Below, one piece after another: positions 1-10,066 of a stretch of DNA of 64,000 nucleotides (positions are counted from its first letter, which is position 1; each line of letters opens with the position of its first letter). The notes beneath the pieces were generated by a model, which was not told the DNA's origin, did not search any database, and saw only the letters and a program-made list of their open reading frames with translations. Position numbers and translations under genes: made by a program. This stretch comes from Macrosoma leucophasiata (lineage: Eukaryota; Arthropoda; Insecta; Lepidoptera; Hedylidae), in the NCBI GenBank assembly GCA_036365455.1, contig JAWQUS010000022.1, positions 5,208,001 to 5,272,000 of the forward strand. The letters run 5' to 3'.

Positions 1-42
1 TATGTTGCACATTAAATATTCAATAACGCCATGCAACTTGCA

Positions 43-91
43 GAGTCTAGAAAACTGATGGTTGAAGATCAACCATCAGTTTTCTAGACTC
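43..91. repeat. perfect 21-bp inverted repeat (hairpin)
   Basis: Two perfectly complementary 21-base arms (43-63 and 71-91) are separated by a 7-base loop (GAAGATC). No flanking element is recognised; it may be a foldback remnant or half of a longer element cut by the window edge. Confidence 0.8.
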
Positions 92-97
92 TTAATC

Positions 98-332
98 TAT
101 CTATATATATAAAAATCAATTGCTGTTCGTTAGTCTCGCTATAACTCGAGAACGAGTGGCCCGATTTGGTTAATTTTGGTTTTGAATGATTTTTGCAAAT
201 CCAGGGAACATTTAAAAGGTAAAAAAATATGAAAAAATTGAAGAGAAATAGTTAATAGTCCGTAACTATCAAACCATGGACACATTATTTTATTCTCAGG
301 CAATACGAAGTTCGCCGTGTCAGCTAGTATAG
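98..332 (+). repeat. interspersed repeat K, copy 1
   Basis: About 235 bp running from a TATATATA-rich start and ATCAATTGCTGTTCGTTAG to a GTCAGCTAG end. Related copies lie at 28.6, 45.4, 58.8 and 59.75 kb, so it is a dispersed family, probably a 3' remnant of a retroelement. Open frames inside it are shared by no functional protein. Confidence 0.7.
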
Positions 333-607
333 AATAAAAATGAAAGTACATATTTTTCACGACAAAACTGAAAATGAAGTATATCTTAATATAATGATGA
401 CAAGGCACATCTTGCTTTAAGTAAAAGAGGAAAAAACCTCAACAAACTCCTGCAGAATTAAACAGCCGTTCGTAGGTTCCACGAACATTATTAGACGGAA
501 CGTTTTTAAAGAGTTCGATAATATTTTTTTGGATAAAAAATACTTTATCATCCAGTGCTAAGAGCGTGGAACAAAATTCCTCAGAAATGATTACATAAAC
601 TTATTTT
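333..607. other. no recognised feature
   Basis: AT-rich sequence without a matching repeat elsewhere in the window and without a convincing reading frame. Confidence 0.5.
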
Positions 608-985
608 TAACTAGCTGTGTCCGTGACTTCGTCCGCGTGAGAATTATTGATTGTTCAGTATCTACCCGGACGAAGACGTGGGCGCAGCTTGTATAAAAGT
701 AACCTAAGTTACTCTTTATTACATCAGCTATCTGCCAGTGAAAGTCCCATCAAAATCGATCCAGCCGTTCCCAAGATTAGCCCCGCCAAACAGACAGACC
801 AAAACAACATGTTTTACAACTTTTGTCTGTCTGTTTGTCCCCGCTTAAGCTCAGGAACGGCTTTGCAAATTTTGACGGGACTTTCACTGGCAGATAGCTG
901 ATGTAATAAAGAGTAACTTAGGCTACTTTTATACTAACTGCGCCCCTGACCTCGTCCGGGTACTGAACAATCATAAATTCTCACG
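608..985. repeat. long inverted repeat of a retroelement-like tail
   Basis: Arms at about 632-780 and 840-975 are close reverse complements. Each carries the signatures CCGGACGA, GTATAAAAGTA and ACTTTCACTGGCAGATAGCT. The centre holds short GACAGACA/TGTCTGTC runs. The same unit appears singly at 4.7-4.9 and 7.75-7.98 kb, so this looks like two copies joined head to head. Confidence 0.75.
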
Positions 986-994
986 AAAGCGTAG

Positions 995-1238
995 TTTTTT
1001 TTTTTTTATGTTATAAAAGTGGCAAAAAAGCGTGCAGTTCACATTGATGTTAAGTGATGACTGCAGCCTATAGACACACAAACCACACAATGACCAGAGG
1101 TCAAAATGCAAATGCGCTGCCACTCCTGAGGCATTAGGTGTTATGCCTCTGTGCCGGAAATTACAGAGCCGTACATTACCACCTGACCGGAACACGATAG
1201 TGCTGAACACTACCATTTAACGGCAAGTATATTAGGTA
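995..1238 (-). mobile_element. SINE-A, head truncated
   Basis: Minus-strand copy of the commonest family here. The poly(A) end appears as the T run at 995-1007. The body has the hallmark CTGCAGTCATCACTTAACAT and CCGGTCAGGTGGTAATGTA motifs. It stops at TTAGGTA, before the usual ACTGGTGGTAGAGCTCC head. Confidence 0.85.
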
Positions 1239-1593
1239 GTTGCGGGCACAGCTAGAATTAAATAATATACACATATCATCAGAGCATCAAAATTAGTACA
1301 GCAACAAAATACTGAAACATAAAATTACGTAAAAGTGTATCTCACGCTTTATAACCCATTCCCTTGATAATGTGTTAATCAGACATCGCAACTCATTTAC
1401 ATACAAAATGTAAGCGTGGTCTCGCTGACGCTACACTTTCATTAAAAAAAACTATTTTCTTTTGCCATTTTACGTTCTTGAATACGTGATGAGATTGTAT
1501 GAGATTTTAAATGAAATTATAATGAAAAGACATGTAATTTGCATGGGTGATCAGTAACATTTAAGAAAGCTTTGAAGCTTTACTTTTTTCATT
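1239..1593. other. no recognised feature
   Basis: AT-rich, apparently unique in the window. No convincing reading frame or splice-flanked exon was seen. Confidence 0.4.
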
Positions 1594-1722
1594 ACTGGTG
1601 GTAGCATTTCAGTGCAGGAGCTCGCGGGCGTAGGCACCACCGCATTACCTAATATACTTGCCGCTAAATGGTAGTGTTCAGCACTATCGTGTTTTGGTCA
1701 AGTGGTAATGTACGGCTCTGTA
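1594..1722 (+). mobile_element. SINE-A head fragment
   Basis: Begins ACTGGTGGTAG and follows the SINE-A head as far as GGCTCTGTA, then runs directly into the T run of an opposite-strand SINE-A. The pair is therefore tail-to-tail, with the first copy broken by the second or by a deletion. Confidence 0.8.
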
Positions 1723-2005
1723 TTTTTTTATGTAATGGAAGTGGCAAACAAGCATGCATTTCTCATTGATGTTAAGTGATGACTGCAGCCTATAGACACC
1801 CACACAAAGACCAAGGACAAAATGCAGATGCGTTACCACTCCTGAGGCTTAAGGTGTTATGCCTCTGTGCCGGAAACTACAGCGCTGTACATTACCACCT
1901 GACCGGAACACGATAGTGCTACCATTTAGCGGCAAGTACTCGTATATTAGGTAATGCAGTGATGACTACGCCCGCGCGCTCCGTCATTGGAGCTCTACCA
2001 TCAGA
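1723..2005 (-). mobile_element. SINE-A, near full length
   Basis: T run at 1723-1729 to a slightly mutated head ending in CTCTACCATCAG. Includes the usual 3' body and central motifs. Confidence 0.85.
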
Positions 2006-2103
2006 AAGAAAAGCAAAATGTACATTATGCGACTGAACCTATTTATTGGGAGATATATTATGTTGACTTCTACAGTACCTAGGTAGATATCAACATAATA
2101 AAA

Positions 2104-3382
2104 GGTTGGGGAAAAAGTCTTTTCGCATTATAGTATGTATGAACTTGTAATAAAATCTCTTTGGCTGTAGTATTTGTATCTGGCTGGTTTTGGTATCATT
2201 GAAAGTTAAAATTTTAAAGAACATAATTCCAAATTCAAATTAGACAAATGTGTGATTTTCATTTGTTTTTCGTACTGTCAAGATGAGTGAATCTAATTAA
2301 GAAATTCGATACATTTTAAAATTTTACTACAAAAAAGGTAAAAATGCAAAGCAAGCAGCGAAAAAAATTTGCGATGTTTATGGACCTAGTACAGTGTCTG
2401 TGAGAGTAGCACAAATTTGTTTTAAGCATTTTCAAACCGGAAATTTTGATGTTAAAGATGCACCTCGCTCTGGTCGCCCTATTACGGATAAAATGGATGC
2501 CATTTTTGAAAAGGTGGAGCAAGATCGACAAATCAGTAGTAACGACGTAGCTGAAGAACTGAGAATTGATCACAAAACAGTTTTGGCGCATTTGAAAAAA
2601 GCTGGGTACAAAAAAAAGCTCCATATTTGGGTACCTCACGAGCTCACTGAAAGAAACCTAATGAACCGTGTACTCATTTGTGATTCTTTATTACGACGTA
2701 ATGAAACCGAATCATTTTTGAAGAAGCTGATAACTGGTGATGAAAAGTGGATCACGTACGACAAGAACGTGCGAAAAAGGTCGTGTTCAAAGGCCTGTCA
2801 GGCTTCACAGACTGTGGCGAAACCCGGGTTAACTCGCAATAAGGTGATGTTGTGTGTGTGGTGGGATTGGAAGAGCATTATTCATTATGAGCTATTACCA
2901 CCAGGCAGGACTATCGATTCTGAACTCTACTGCGAACAACTGATGAGATTAAAGCAAGAAGTTGAGAGAAAGCGGCCGGAATTGATCAACAAAAGGGGTG
3001 TGGTGTTTCATCATGATAACGCTAGACCTCACACATCTATAGCCACTCAACAAAAATTAAGATAGTTTGGCTGGGAGGTGTTAATGCATCCGCCGTATAG
3101 TCCTGACCTTGCACCTTTTGATTTCCACCTGTTTCGGTTTCTTCAGAATTCTTTATGCAATGTTAGGTTAACGTCACGAGAGGACTGCCAAATCCACTTG
3201 TCGAGGTATTTTGATGAGAAGTCCCAAAATTATTATAGTAATGGGATCATGTCCCTACCTACAAGATGGCAAAAGGTTATCGAACAAAATGGTACATGCA
3301 TACTTTAGTTAAATTTAAATAAACTATATTAAAAAATGTTTTGAATTATCTTAAAAAATGCGAAGAAACTTTTTCCCCAACC
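2104..3382 (+). mobile_element. mariner element M1
   Basis: A 1279-bp mariner with inverted ends: GGTTGGGGAAAAAGT on the left and ACTTTTTCCCCAACC on the right. The right flank is TA, the normal mariner target; the left flank is now AA. It has the same length as M4 at 52.5 kb. It contains one transposase pseudogene. Its right half is identical to that of M2 and it begins the M1-spacer-M2-spacer-M3 array. Confidence 0.93.
2283..3308 (+). pseudogene. mariner transposase pseudogene (M1)
   Basis: The frame from ATG 2283 to TAG 3308 is 342 codons, normal for a mariner transposase, the enzyme that cuts at the inverted ends and reinserts at TA. An N-terminal helix-turn-helix region is followed by the WVPHELTE linker. 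The catalytic motifs are all visible: GDEKW, HHDNARPH and SPDLAPFD, with 34 residues between the last two aspartates (D,D34D). Two nonsense codons break it: TAA at codon 6 and TAG after QQKLR. The second stop is shared with M2 and M3 but absent from M4, so it predates the local duplication. A start after the first stop would still meet the second, so the copy cannot make a full enzyme. Confidence 0.92.
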
Positions 3383-3410
3383 TAATATATCTCCCCATCT
3401 TTGTTATATC

Positions 3411-3766
3411 ATAATAATAATGGCAACCCATTTTACGTCCCACTGCTAGGCACAGTCTCTCCCCTTTTTGGGGGGGAGGCCTGGAGCTTACTCCACCACG
3501 TTGCTCCAATGCGGATTGGTGGTGATACGGGTTAGTGGCCAGCCGCTGTCGGATGTTTTCAAACCGCCCATAAGGCCTCCAACAAGGTTTAATGACTGCT
3601 AACTATCGATAGCAACCGGGACCGACGGCTTAACGTGCCCTCCGAATCACGAAAACGCGCATCTGAATTTGTCACTATCGGTCCTCCATCACACACCCGA
3701 CCGCGCCCGTATCGCTTAACTAAGTACGTCGCTTACGATCTACCAGCCGCGGGGCCAAGCGCGCTT
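3411..3766 (-). mobile_element. SINE-5S, near full length
   Basis: Minus-strand copy with its (TAA)n tail at the left and the GAAGCGCGC-type head at the right. It contains the family markers CAGTGGGACGT, GGCCTTATGGGCGGTTTGAA and CTATCGATAG. The head resembles the 3' half of 5S rRNA (see findings). Confidence 0.85.
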
Positions 3767-4140
3767 CTACTTTGCTCCTGTTTTCGTGTCCTATTTATAG
3801 TCGTTACTTTATACTCTTCAAACGAAAAAAAACACTCTCAATAAACGATTATCATCGACCACGTAGTATCCATTAGTATAATGCCGATTTAATTTACTCA
3901 CAAAATCTTTTACTATAGACTAATGAATGAAAGAACCCGACCGTGTGATTCGTTGGGATACCCCGGCTTAAAACAATGGCAGCAAGCCAATTCCTCGTCG
4001 TTTATTGCAAACTTAAAATGATTAACGTTATTAATTCGTACTTTATTAAAAACTATTCTTTACTTCGAATAATATTACAATGAAAAGGTTGTATATCTAT
4101 CTATCTGTCTGTCTATTCTATATATTCATTTGTGGTTGAG

Positions 4141-4424
4141 TTTCAGTGAGCTAGGTCGAGGGCGTAGGCACTACTGCATTACCTAATGTACTTGCCGCTA
4201 AATGGTAGTGTTCAACACTATCGTGTTCCGGTCAGGTGGTAATACGGCCCTGTAATTTCCGACACAGAGACATAACACCTTAGGCCTCAGGAGTGATAAT
4301 GCATCTGCATTTTGACCTTGGTCTTTGTGTGGGTGTCTATAGGCTGCAGTCATCATTTAACATCAATGTGAACTGCATGCTTGTTTGCCACTTTCAACTA
4401 CATAAATCAAAACAAAAAAAATCG
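4141..4424 (+). mobile_element. SINE-A, diverged head
   Basis: Head mutated, body typical, ends in an A-rich tail. Repeated at 7202-7482 as part of the duplicated spacer. Confidence 0.85.
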
Positions 4425-4461
4425 TCTTTAAAATGTCATTACTATTTATAAAGCATATCTC

Positions 4462-4588
4462 ACGCATCTGCATTTTGATCTTGGTCTTTGTGTCGATGTC
4501 TATAGGCTGCAGTCATCACTTAACATCAATGTGAAATGCATGCATGTCTACCACCTTCACTTACATAAAAAAAAAACAAAAAAAAATC
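4462..4588 (+). mobile_element. SINE-A tail fragment
   Basis: Only the 3' third is present, ending in a long A run. It lies 40 bp downstream of another SINE-A in the same orientation. Its duplicate is at 7523-7649. Confidence 0.8.
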
Positions 4589-4699
4589 ATCCTTATAATG
4601 TCATTACTGTTTTTATACAAATAAATAAAATTGGAGTGTCTGTTTGTAATATAAAAATAACCGCTTATTACTTAATGCCTAAGTATGTATACACGGTAT

Positions 4700-4912
4700 A
4701 TCTACCAAAACTTGTCTGTCTGTCTGTCTGTTTGTTCCCGCTAATTACGGAAACGGCTGGACCGATTTTGATAGGACTTTCACTGGCAGATAGCTTATGT
4801 AATTAGGAGTAACTTAGCCTTTCTTTTATACTAGCTGCGCCCACGACTTCGTCCGGGTAGATACTGAACAATCATAAATTCTCACGCGGACGAAGTCCCA
4901 GGCACAGCAACT
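4700..4912 (+). repeat. retroelement tail remnant
   Basis: A (TCTG)n run, then GGACCGATTTTGATAGGACT, ACTTTCACTGGCAGATAGCT and the GACTTCGTCCGG motif. Same unit as the arms of the 608-985 inverted repeat. Likely the 3' end of an old non-LTR element; clade not assigned. Confidence 0.6.
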
Positions 4913-5237
4913 ATAAAATAAATCTCAAATTAATTTTAAAACTGAATTATTTTTAAAACATTTATCTCAGGGTATTGTGGAGACAGGAGCGCTCAAACTA
5001 GGTAAACCCTGAGCTATGAGTCTCCTCACTGTACCATACATTAATGGTTCGCATAATAGGTTGGGGAAAAAGTCTTTTCGCATTATAGTATGTATGAACT
5101 TGTAATAAAATCTCTTTGGCTGTAGTATTTGTATCTGGCTGGATTTGGTATCATTGAAAGTTAAAATTTTAAAGAACATAATTCCAAATTCAAATTAGGC
5201 AAATGTGTGATTTTCATTTGTTTTTCGTACTGTCAAG

Positions 5238-6369
5238 ATGAGTGAATCTAATGAAGAAATTCGATAAATTTTTAAATTTTACTACAAAAAAGGTAAAAAT
5301 GCAACGAAAAAAAATTGCGATGTTTATGGACCTAGTGCAGTGTTTGTGAGAGTAGCACAAATTCGGTTTAAGCGTTTTCAAACCGGAATTTTTATGTCAA
5401 AGATGCACCTCGCTCTGGTCGGCCTATTACGGATAAAATGGATGCCATTTTTGAAAAAGTGGAGCAAGATCGACATATCAGTAGTTACGACGTAGCTGAA
5501 GAACTGAGAATTGATTACAAAACAGTTTTAGCGCATTTGAAAAAAGCTGGGTACAAAAAAAAGCTCGATATTTGGATACCCCACGAGCTCACTGAAAGAA
5601 ACCTAATGAACCGTGTATTTGTGATTCTTTATTACGACGTAATGAAACCGAATCATTTTTGAAGAAGCTGATAACTGGTGATGAAAAGTGGATCACGTAC
5701 GACAGGAACGTGCGAAAAAAGTCGTGGTCAAAGGCCGGTCAGGCTTCACAGACTGTGGCGAAACCCGGGTTAACTCGCAATAAGGTGATGTTGTGTGTGT
5801 GGTGAGATTGGAAGGGCATTAAAAATTATTTTATTTATTTTATTATTCGCTCTAGGTAGTTTATGATTTATTGACGTTTTGAAAGTATCTGTAAAGATCT
5901 ATTCGAAATAAAAATATTTTCTATTCTATTCTATTCTATTATTCATTATGAGCTATTACCACCAGGCAGGACTATCGATTCTGAACTCTACTGCGAACAA
6001 CTGATGAGATTAAAGCAAGAAGTTGAGAGAAAGCGGCCGGAATTGATCAACAAAAGGGGTGTGGTGTTTCATCATGATAACGCTAGACCTCACACATCTA
6101 TAGCCACTCAACAAAAATTAAGATAGTTTGGCTGGGAGGTGTTAATGCATCCGCCGTATAGTCCTGACCTTGCACCTTTTGATTTCCACCTGTTTCGGTT
6201 TCTTCAGAATTCTTTATGCAATGTTAGGTTAACGTCACGAGAGGACTGCCAAATCCACTTGTCGAGGTATTTTGATGAGAAGTCCCAAAATTATTATAGT
6301 AATGGGATCATGTCCCTACCTACAAGATGGCAAAAGGTTATCGAACAAAATGGTACATGCATACTTTAG
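5238..6369 (+). pseudogene. mariner transposase pseudogene (M2)
   Basis: ATG at 5238 and TAG at 6367-6369 correspond to the M1 gene, but the frame is broken many times. A short deletion removes residues near KNATQAAKK, there are small indels around GNFDVKD and RVLICD, a TGA replaces the tryptophan codon before the insertion, 120 bp are inserted at 5821-5940, and the shared TAG follows QQKLR. The helix-turn-helix, GDEKW and HHDNARPH motifs remain legible. It is not functional. Confidence 0.9.
5821..5940 (+). mobile_element. short LINE tail inserted in M2
   Basis: 120 bp absent from M1, M3 and M4, ending in repeated TTCTA units. The ATCTATTCGAAATAAAAATA stretch and pentamer tail resemble a 5'-truncated non-LTR retrotransposon end. 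It interrupts the sequence read in M1 as GCATTATTCATT. Confidence 0.65.
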
Positions 6370-6471
6370 TTAAATTTAAATAAACTATATTAAAAAATGT
6401 TTTGAATTATCTTAAAAAATGCGAAGAAACTTTTTCCCCAACCTAATATATCTCCCCATCTTTGTTATATC

Positions 6472-6827
6472 ATAATAATAATGGCAACCCATTTTACGTC
6501 CCACTGCTAGGCACAGTCTCTCCCCTTTTTGGGGGGGAGGCCTGGAGCTTACTCCACCACGTTGCTCCAATGCGGATTGGTGGTGATACGGGTTAGTGGC
6601 CAACCGCTGTCGGATGTTTTCAAACCGCCCATAAGGCCTCCAACAAGGTTTAATGACTGCTAACTATCGATAGCAACCGGGACCGACGGCTTAACGTGCC
6701 CTCCGAATCACGAAAACGCGCATCTGAATTTGTCACTATCGGTCCTCCATCACACACCCGACCGCGCCCGTATCGCTTAACTAAGTACGTCGCTTACGAT
6801 CTACCAGCCGCGGGGCCAAGCGCGCTT
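6472..6827 (-). mobile_element. SINE-5S (duplicate of 3411-3766)
   Basis: Offset exactly 3061 bp from the first copy and nearly identical, so it arose by segmental duplication and not by independent insertion. Confidence 0.85.
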
Positions 6828-7201
6828 CTACTTTGCTCCTGTTTTCGTGTCCTATTTATAGTCGTTACTTTATACTCTTCAAACGAAAAAAAACACTCTC
6901 AATAAACGATTATCATCGACCACGTAGTATCCATTAGTATAATGCCGATTTAATTTACTTACAAAATCTTTTACTATAGACTAATGAATGAAAGAACCCG
7001 ACCGTGTGATTCGTTGGGATACCCCGGCTTAAAACAATGGCAGCAAGCCAATTCCTCGTCGTTTATTGCAAACTTAAAATGATTAACGTTATTAATTCGT
7101 ACTTTATTAAAAACTATTCTTTACTTCGAATAATATTACAATGAAAAGGTTGTATATCTATCTATCTGTCTGTCTATTCTATATATTCATTTGTGGTTGA
7201 G

Positions 7202-7482
7202 TTTCAGTGAGCTAGGTCGAGGGCGTAGGCACTACTGCATTACCTAATGTACTTGCCGCTAAATGGTAGTGTTCAACACTATCGTGTTCCGGTCAGGTGG
7301 TAATACGGCCCTGTAATTTCCGACACAGAGACATAACACCTTAGGCCTCAGGAGTGATAATGCATCTGCATTTTGACCTTGGTCTTTGTGTGGGTGTCTA
7401 TAGGCTGCAGTCATCACTTAACATCAATGTGAACTGCATGCTTGTTTGCCACTTTCAACTACATAAATTCAAACAAAAAAAA
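7202..7482 (+). mobile_element. SINE-A (duplicate of 4141-4424)
   Basis: Same truncated or mutated head and body as the 4.1-kb copy. Confidence 0.85.
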
Positions 7483-7522
7483 TCGTCTTCAAAATGTCAT
7501 TACTATTTATAAAACATATCTC

Positions 7523-7649
7523 ACGCATCTGCATTTTGATCTTGGTCTTTGTGTCGATGTCTATAGGCTGCAGTCATCACTTAACATCAATGTGAAATGC
7601 ATGCATGTCTACCACCTTCACTTACATAAAAAAAAAAAACAAAAAAAAA
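7523..7649 (+). mobile_element. SINE-A tail (duplicate of 4462-4588)
   Basis: Same 3' fragment, with a slightly longer A run. Confidence 0.8.
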
Positions 7650-7756
7650 TCATCCTTATAATATCATTACTGTTTTTATACAAATAAATAAAATTGGAGT
7701 GTCTGTTTGTAATATAGATATAACCGCTTATTACTTAATGCCTAAGTATGTATACA

Positions 7757-7976
7757 CGGTATATCTACCAAAACTTGTCTGTCTGTCTGTCTGTCTGTTT
7801 GTTCCCGCTAATTACGGGAACGGCTGGACCGATTTTGATAGGACTTTCACTTGCAGATAGCTTATGTAATCAAGAGTAACTTAGCCTTCTTTTATACTAG
7901 CTGCGCCCACGACTTCGTCAAGGTAGATACTGAACAATCATAAAATCTCACGCGGACGAAGTCCCAGGCACAGCTA
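7757..7976 (+). repeat. retroelement tail remnant (duplicate)
   Basis: Counterpart of 4700-4912 in the second spacer; the (TCTG)n run is one unit longer. Confidence 0.6.
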
Positions 7977-8123
7977 CTATAAAATAAATCTCAAATTAAT
8001 TTAAAACTGAATTATTTTTAAAACATTTATCTCAGGGTATTGTGGAGACAGGAGCGCTCAAACTAGGTAAACCCTGAGCTATGAGTCTCCTCACTGTACC
8101 ATACATTAATGGTTCTCTTAATA

Positions 8124-8830
8124 GGTTGGGGAAAAAGTCTTTTCGCATTATAGTATATGTATGAACTTGTAATAAAATCTCTTTGGCTGTAGTATTTGTA
8201 TCTGGCTGGTTTTGGTATCATTGAAAGTTAAAATTTTAAAAAACATAATTCCAAATTCAAATTAGGCAAATGTGTGATTTTCATTTGTTTTTCGTACTGT
8301 CAAGATGAGTGAATATAATGAAGAAATTCGATACATTTTTAAATTTTACTACAAAAAAGGTAAAAAAAAAAGGTCGATTCTGAACTCTACTGCGAACAAC
8401 TGATGAGATTAAAGCAAGAAGTTGAGAGAAAGCGGCCGGAATTGATCAACAGAAGGGGTGTGGTGTTTCATCATGATAACGCTAGACCTCACACTCAACA
8501 AAAATTAAGATAGTTTGGCTGGGAGGTGTTAATGCATCCGCCGTATAGTCCTGACCTTGCACCTTCAGATTTCCACCTGTTTCGGTTTCTTCAGAATTCT
8601 TTATGCAATGTTAGGTTAACATCACGAGAGGACTGCCAAATCCACTTGTCGACGTATTTTGATGAGAAGTCCCAAAATTATTATAGTAATGGGATCATGT
8701 CCCTACCTACAAGATGGCAAAAGGTTATCGAACAAAATGGTACATACATACTTTAGTTAAATTTAAATAAACTATATTAAAAAATGTTTTGAATTATCTT
8801 AAAAAATGCGAAGAAACTTTTTCTCCAACC
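8124..8830 (+). mobile_element. mariner element M3, internally deleted
   Basis: 707 bp with both mariner ends and TA on each side (8122-8123, 8831-8832). About 570 bp of the middle are missing: the sequence jumps from the N-terminal part (TACAAAAAAGGTAAA) to the GATTCTGAACTCTACTGCG region. It closes the tandem array. Confidence 0.92.
8305..8756 (+). pseudogene. mariner transposase pseudogene (M3)
   Basis: Keeps the ATG and first ~20 codons, then the C-terminal third with HHDNARPH and SPDLAPSDFH. GDEKW is deleted. A further small deletion removes residues after ARPHT, and the TAG shared with M1 and M2 is present. Confidence 0.88.
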
Positions 8831-8832
8831 TA

Positions 8833-9048
8833 ATACATAAGGCTTGGTCCACACGAGAGTAATGCGAAGTGACTCGCAAATGAAGCGGGCCGCGGCGGCG
8901 GACGCTTGAAAAGACGCTGTAATTACGCCTTGAAATATTCAACTGGGATAAACGGACGTGTGACGTCACTACCGACAGAAAAACAACACAAAAAATTTTG
9001 ATGCAAAAAAAATTGCCTTAATGAGCCTAAAAAAGAGACCATCGCGAT
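8833..9048. other. no recognised feature; locally GC-rich
   Basis: Contains a short CpG-rich patch around 8895-8915. No repeat match or coding frame was identified. Confidence 0.4.
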
Positions 9049-9078
9049 CGGCTAGTTTCGACTTCGTAGAGCGTTATC

Positions 9079-9232
9079 CAACGTGAGCAGTGTGGTCTTG
9101 CTCAAATCTTGCACCGTCAGTCTTGTTCTTGGTCTTGCTAAAATTAGGCAGTCTTGCTCTTGGTCTTGGTCGTGCAAAAATGCAAGAACAAGACCAAGAC
9201 TGCAAGACCAAGACCAATTTTGGGCAACACTA
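9079..9232. mobile_element. 154-bp palindromic element, 6-bp target duplication
   Basis: Flanked by GTTATC at 9073-9078 and 9233-9238. The sister repeat at 35.79 kb reads GCGTTATCTCTGC with no insert, giving an empty site. The interior is a hairpin built from CTTGGTCTTG-like words and their complements. No coding capacity; superfamily not assigned. Confidence 0.75.
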
Positions 9233-9356
9233 GTTATCTCTGCTGCACGCTGCCTACGTAAGCAGTAGTAAGCACTGATAGTCAGGTATTCGATAAAAGT
9301 TGATCAAAATGGTCGACAAACATCACATAGGTAAGGTGCGAAAGAGATAACGCTCT

Positions 9357-9657
9357 TCTTCTTCTTCGTGTCACCGACTTCAAAGCGAAATGTATAAGTT
9401 TTAAAGAATTTTGACCCAAAACTTGGCAATGCCCACCGCATTATCCGTAGCCCCGCTAAGGTGGGGCAGCTGCTAGTGAGACACAGAGGGCAAACCATCA
9501 GATGAGCCATCGTCGGAACGGATTCTCCACAGTCGCACATCGTATTGGCTGAGAAACCCCACTTAACCAGGCTTTCCCTGCAACGACCAACCTGGGTTCG
9601 ACGGGATTTATTTTTTTTTTCAGACGATTAAGCGATTTTCATATTGGCCACTGCAGG
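9357..9657 (-). mobile_element. 5'-truncated LINE with C-terminal ORF2 fragment
   Basis: Flanked by a 9-bp duplication, TAACGCTCT (9348-9356, 9658-9666). The minus-strand frame reads a typical non-LTR ORF2 C-terminus: VGRCRESLVKWGF, then CDCGE...HLMVCPLC, a cysteine-histidine motif. A (GAA)n tail lies at the left. The reverse transcriptase domain is missing, so this is a dead 300-bp insertion into repeat P. Confidence 0.8.
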
Positions 9658-9799
9658 TAACGCTCTACAGACCTGAGATAACCTGAAATCTCCTTCCTAA
9701 GGTCGATGTCCAATATTTCTAGTTGGATAATGTACGAATATTATTTAGAGACAAATCTTATCGAGGTCTTTTAGTAATATTTCAGTATTTGTTCTGTTG

Positions 9800-10066
9800 T
9801 TTTTTTTTATGTAATGGAAGTGGCAAACAAGCATACAGTTCACATTGACGTTAAGTGATGACTGCAGCCTATAGACACCCACACAAAGACCAAGGTCAAA
9901 CTGCTGAGGGCTAAGGTGTTATGGCCCTGTGCCGGTAATTACAGGGCCGTACATTACCACACGACCGGAACACGATAGTGCTGAACACTACCATTTAGCG
10001 GCCAGTATATTAGGTAATGCGGCGGCCTACGCCTACGAGCTCTGTCACTGGAGCTCTATCACCAGT
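9800..10066 (-). mobile_element. SINE-A, internally shortened
   Basis: T run at 9800-9808 to ACCAGT head. About 20 bp are missing around the TTTTGACC...GAGTGG segment. Confidence 0.85.

Larger units (their letters stand above)
3384..5057. repeat. duplicated spacer, copy 1 (1.67 kb)
   Basis: This interval between M1 and M2 recurs almost unchanged between M2 and M3 (6445-8123); only scattered substitutions and homopolymer differences were seen. It contains a minus SINE-5S, two SINE-A pieces and a retroelement tail. The near identity points to a recent tandem duplication, or to an assembly duplication. Confidence 0.9.
5059..6443 (+). mobile_element. mariner element M2 (chimeric)
   Basis: 1385 bp with the same inverted ends as M1 and TA on both sides (5057-5058, 6444-6445). 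The left half carries differences shared with M3 (GAAGAAATTCG, TTTTTAAATTTTAC). The right half, from about 5941, matches M1 exactly. A ~120-bp insertion at 5821-5940 sits near the switch point. This is the pattern expected of unequal crossing-over between two mariners. Confidence 0.9.
6445..8123. repeat. duplicated spacer, copy 2 (1.68 kb)
   Basis: Second copy of the 3384-5057 spacer, lying between M2 and M3. The same order of embedded repeats is present. Confidence 0.9.
9049..9735 (+). repeat. repeat P, copy 1 (two insertions)
   Basis: Shares segments in order with 35770-36592: TCGGCTAGTTTCGACTTCG, CTGCCTACGTAAGCA, GTCGACAAACATCACATAGG and CCTAAGGTCGATGT. Copy 1 is interrupted by a small palindromic element (9079-9232) and a LINE fragment (9357-9657), both absent from copy 2. 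Confidence 0.75.
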
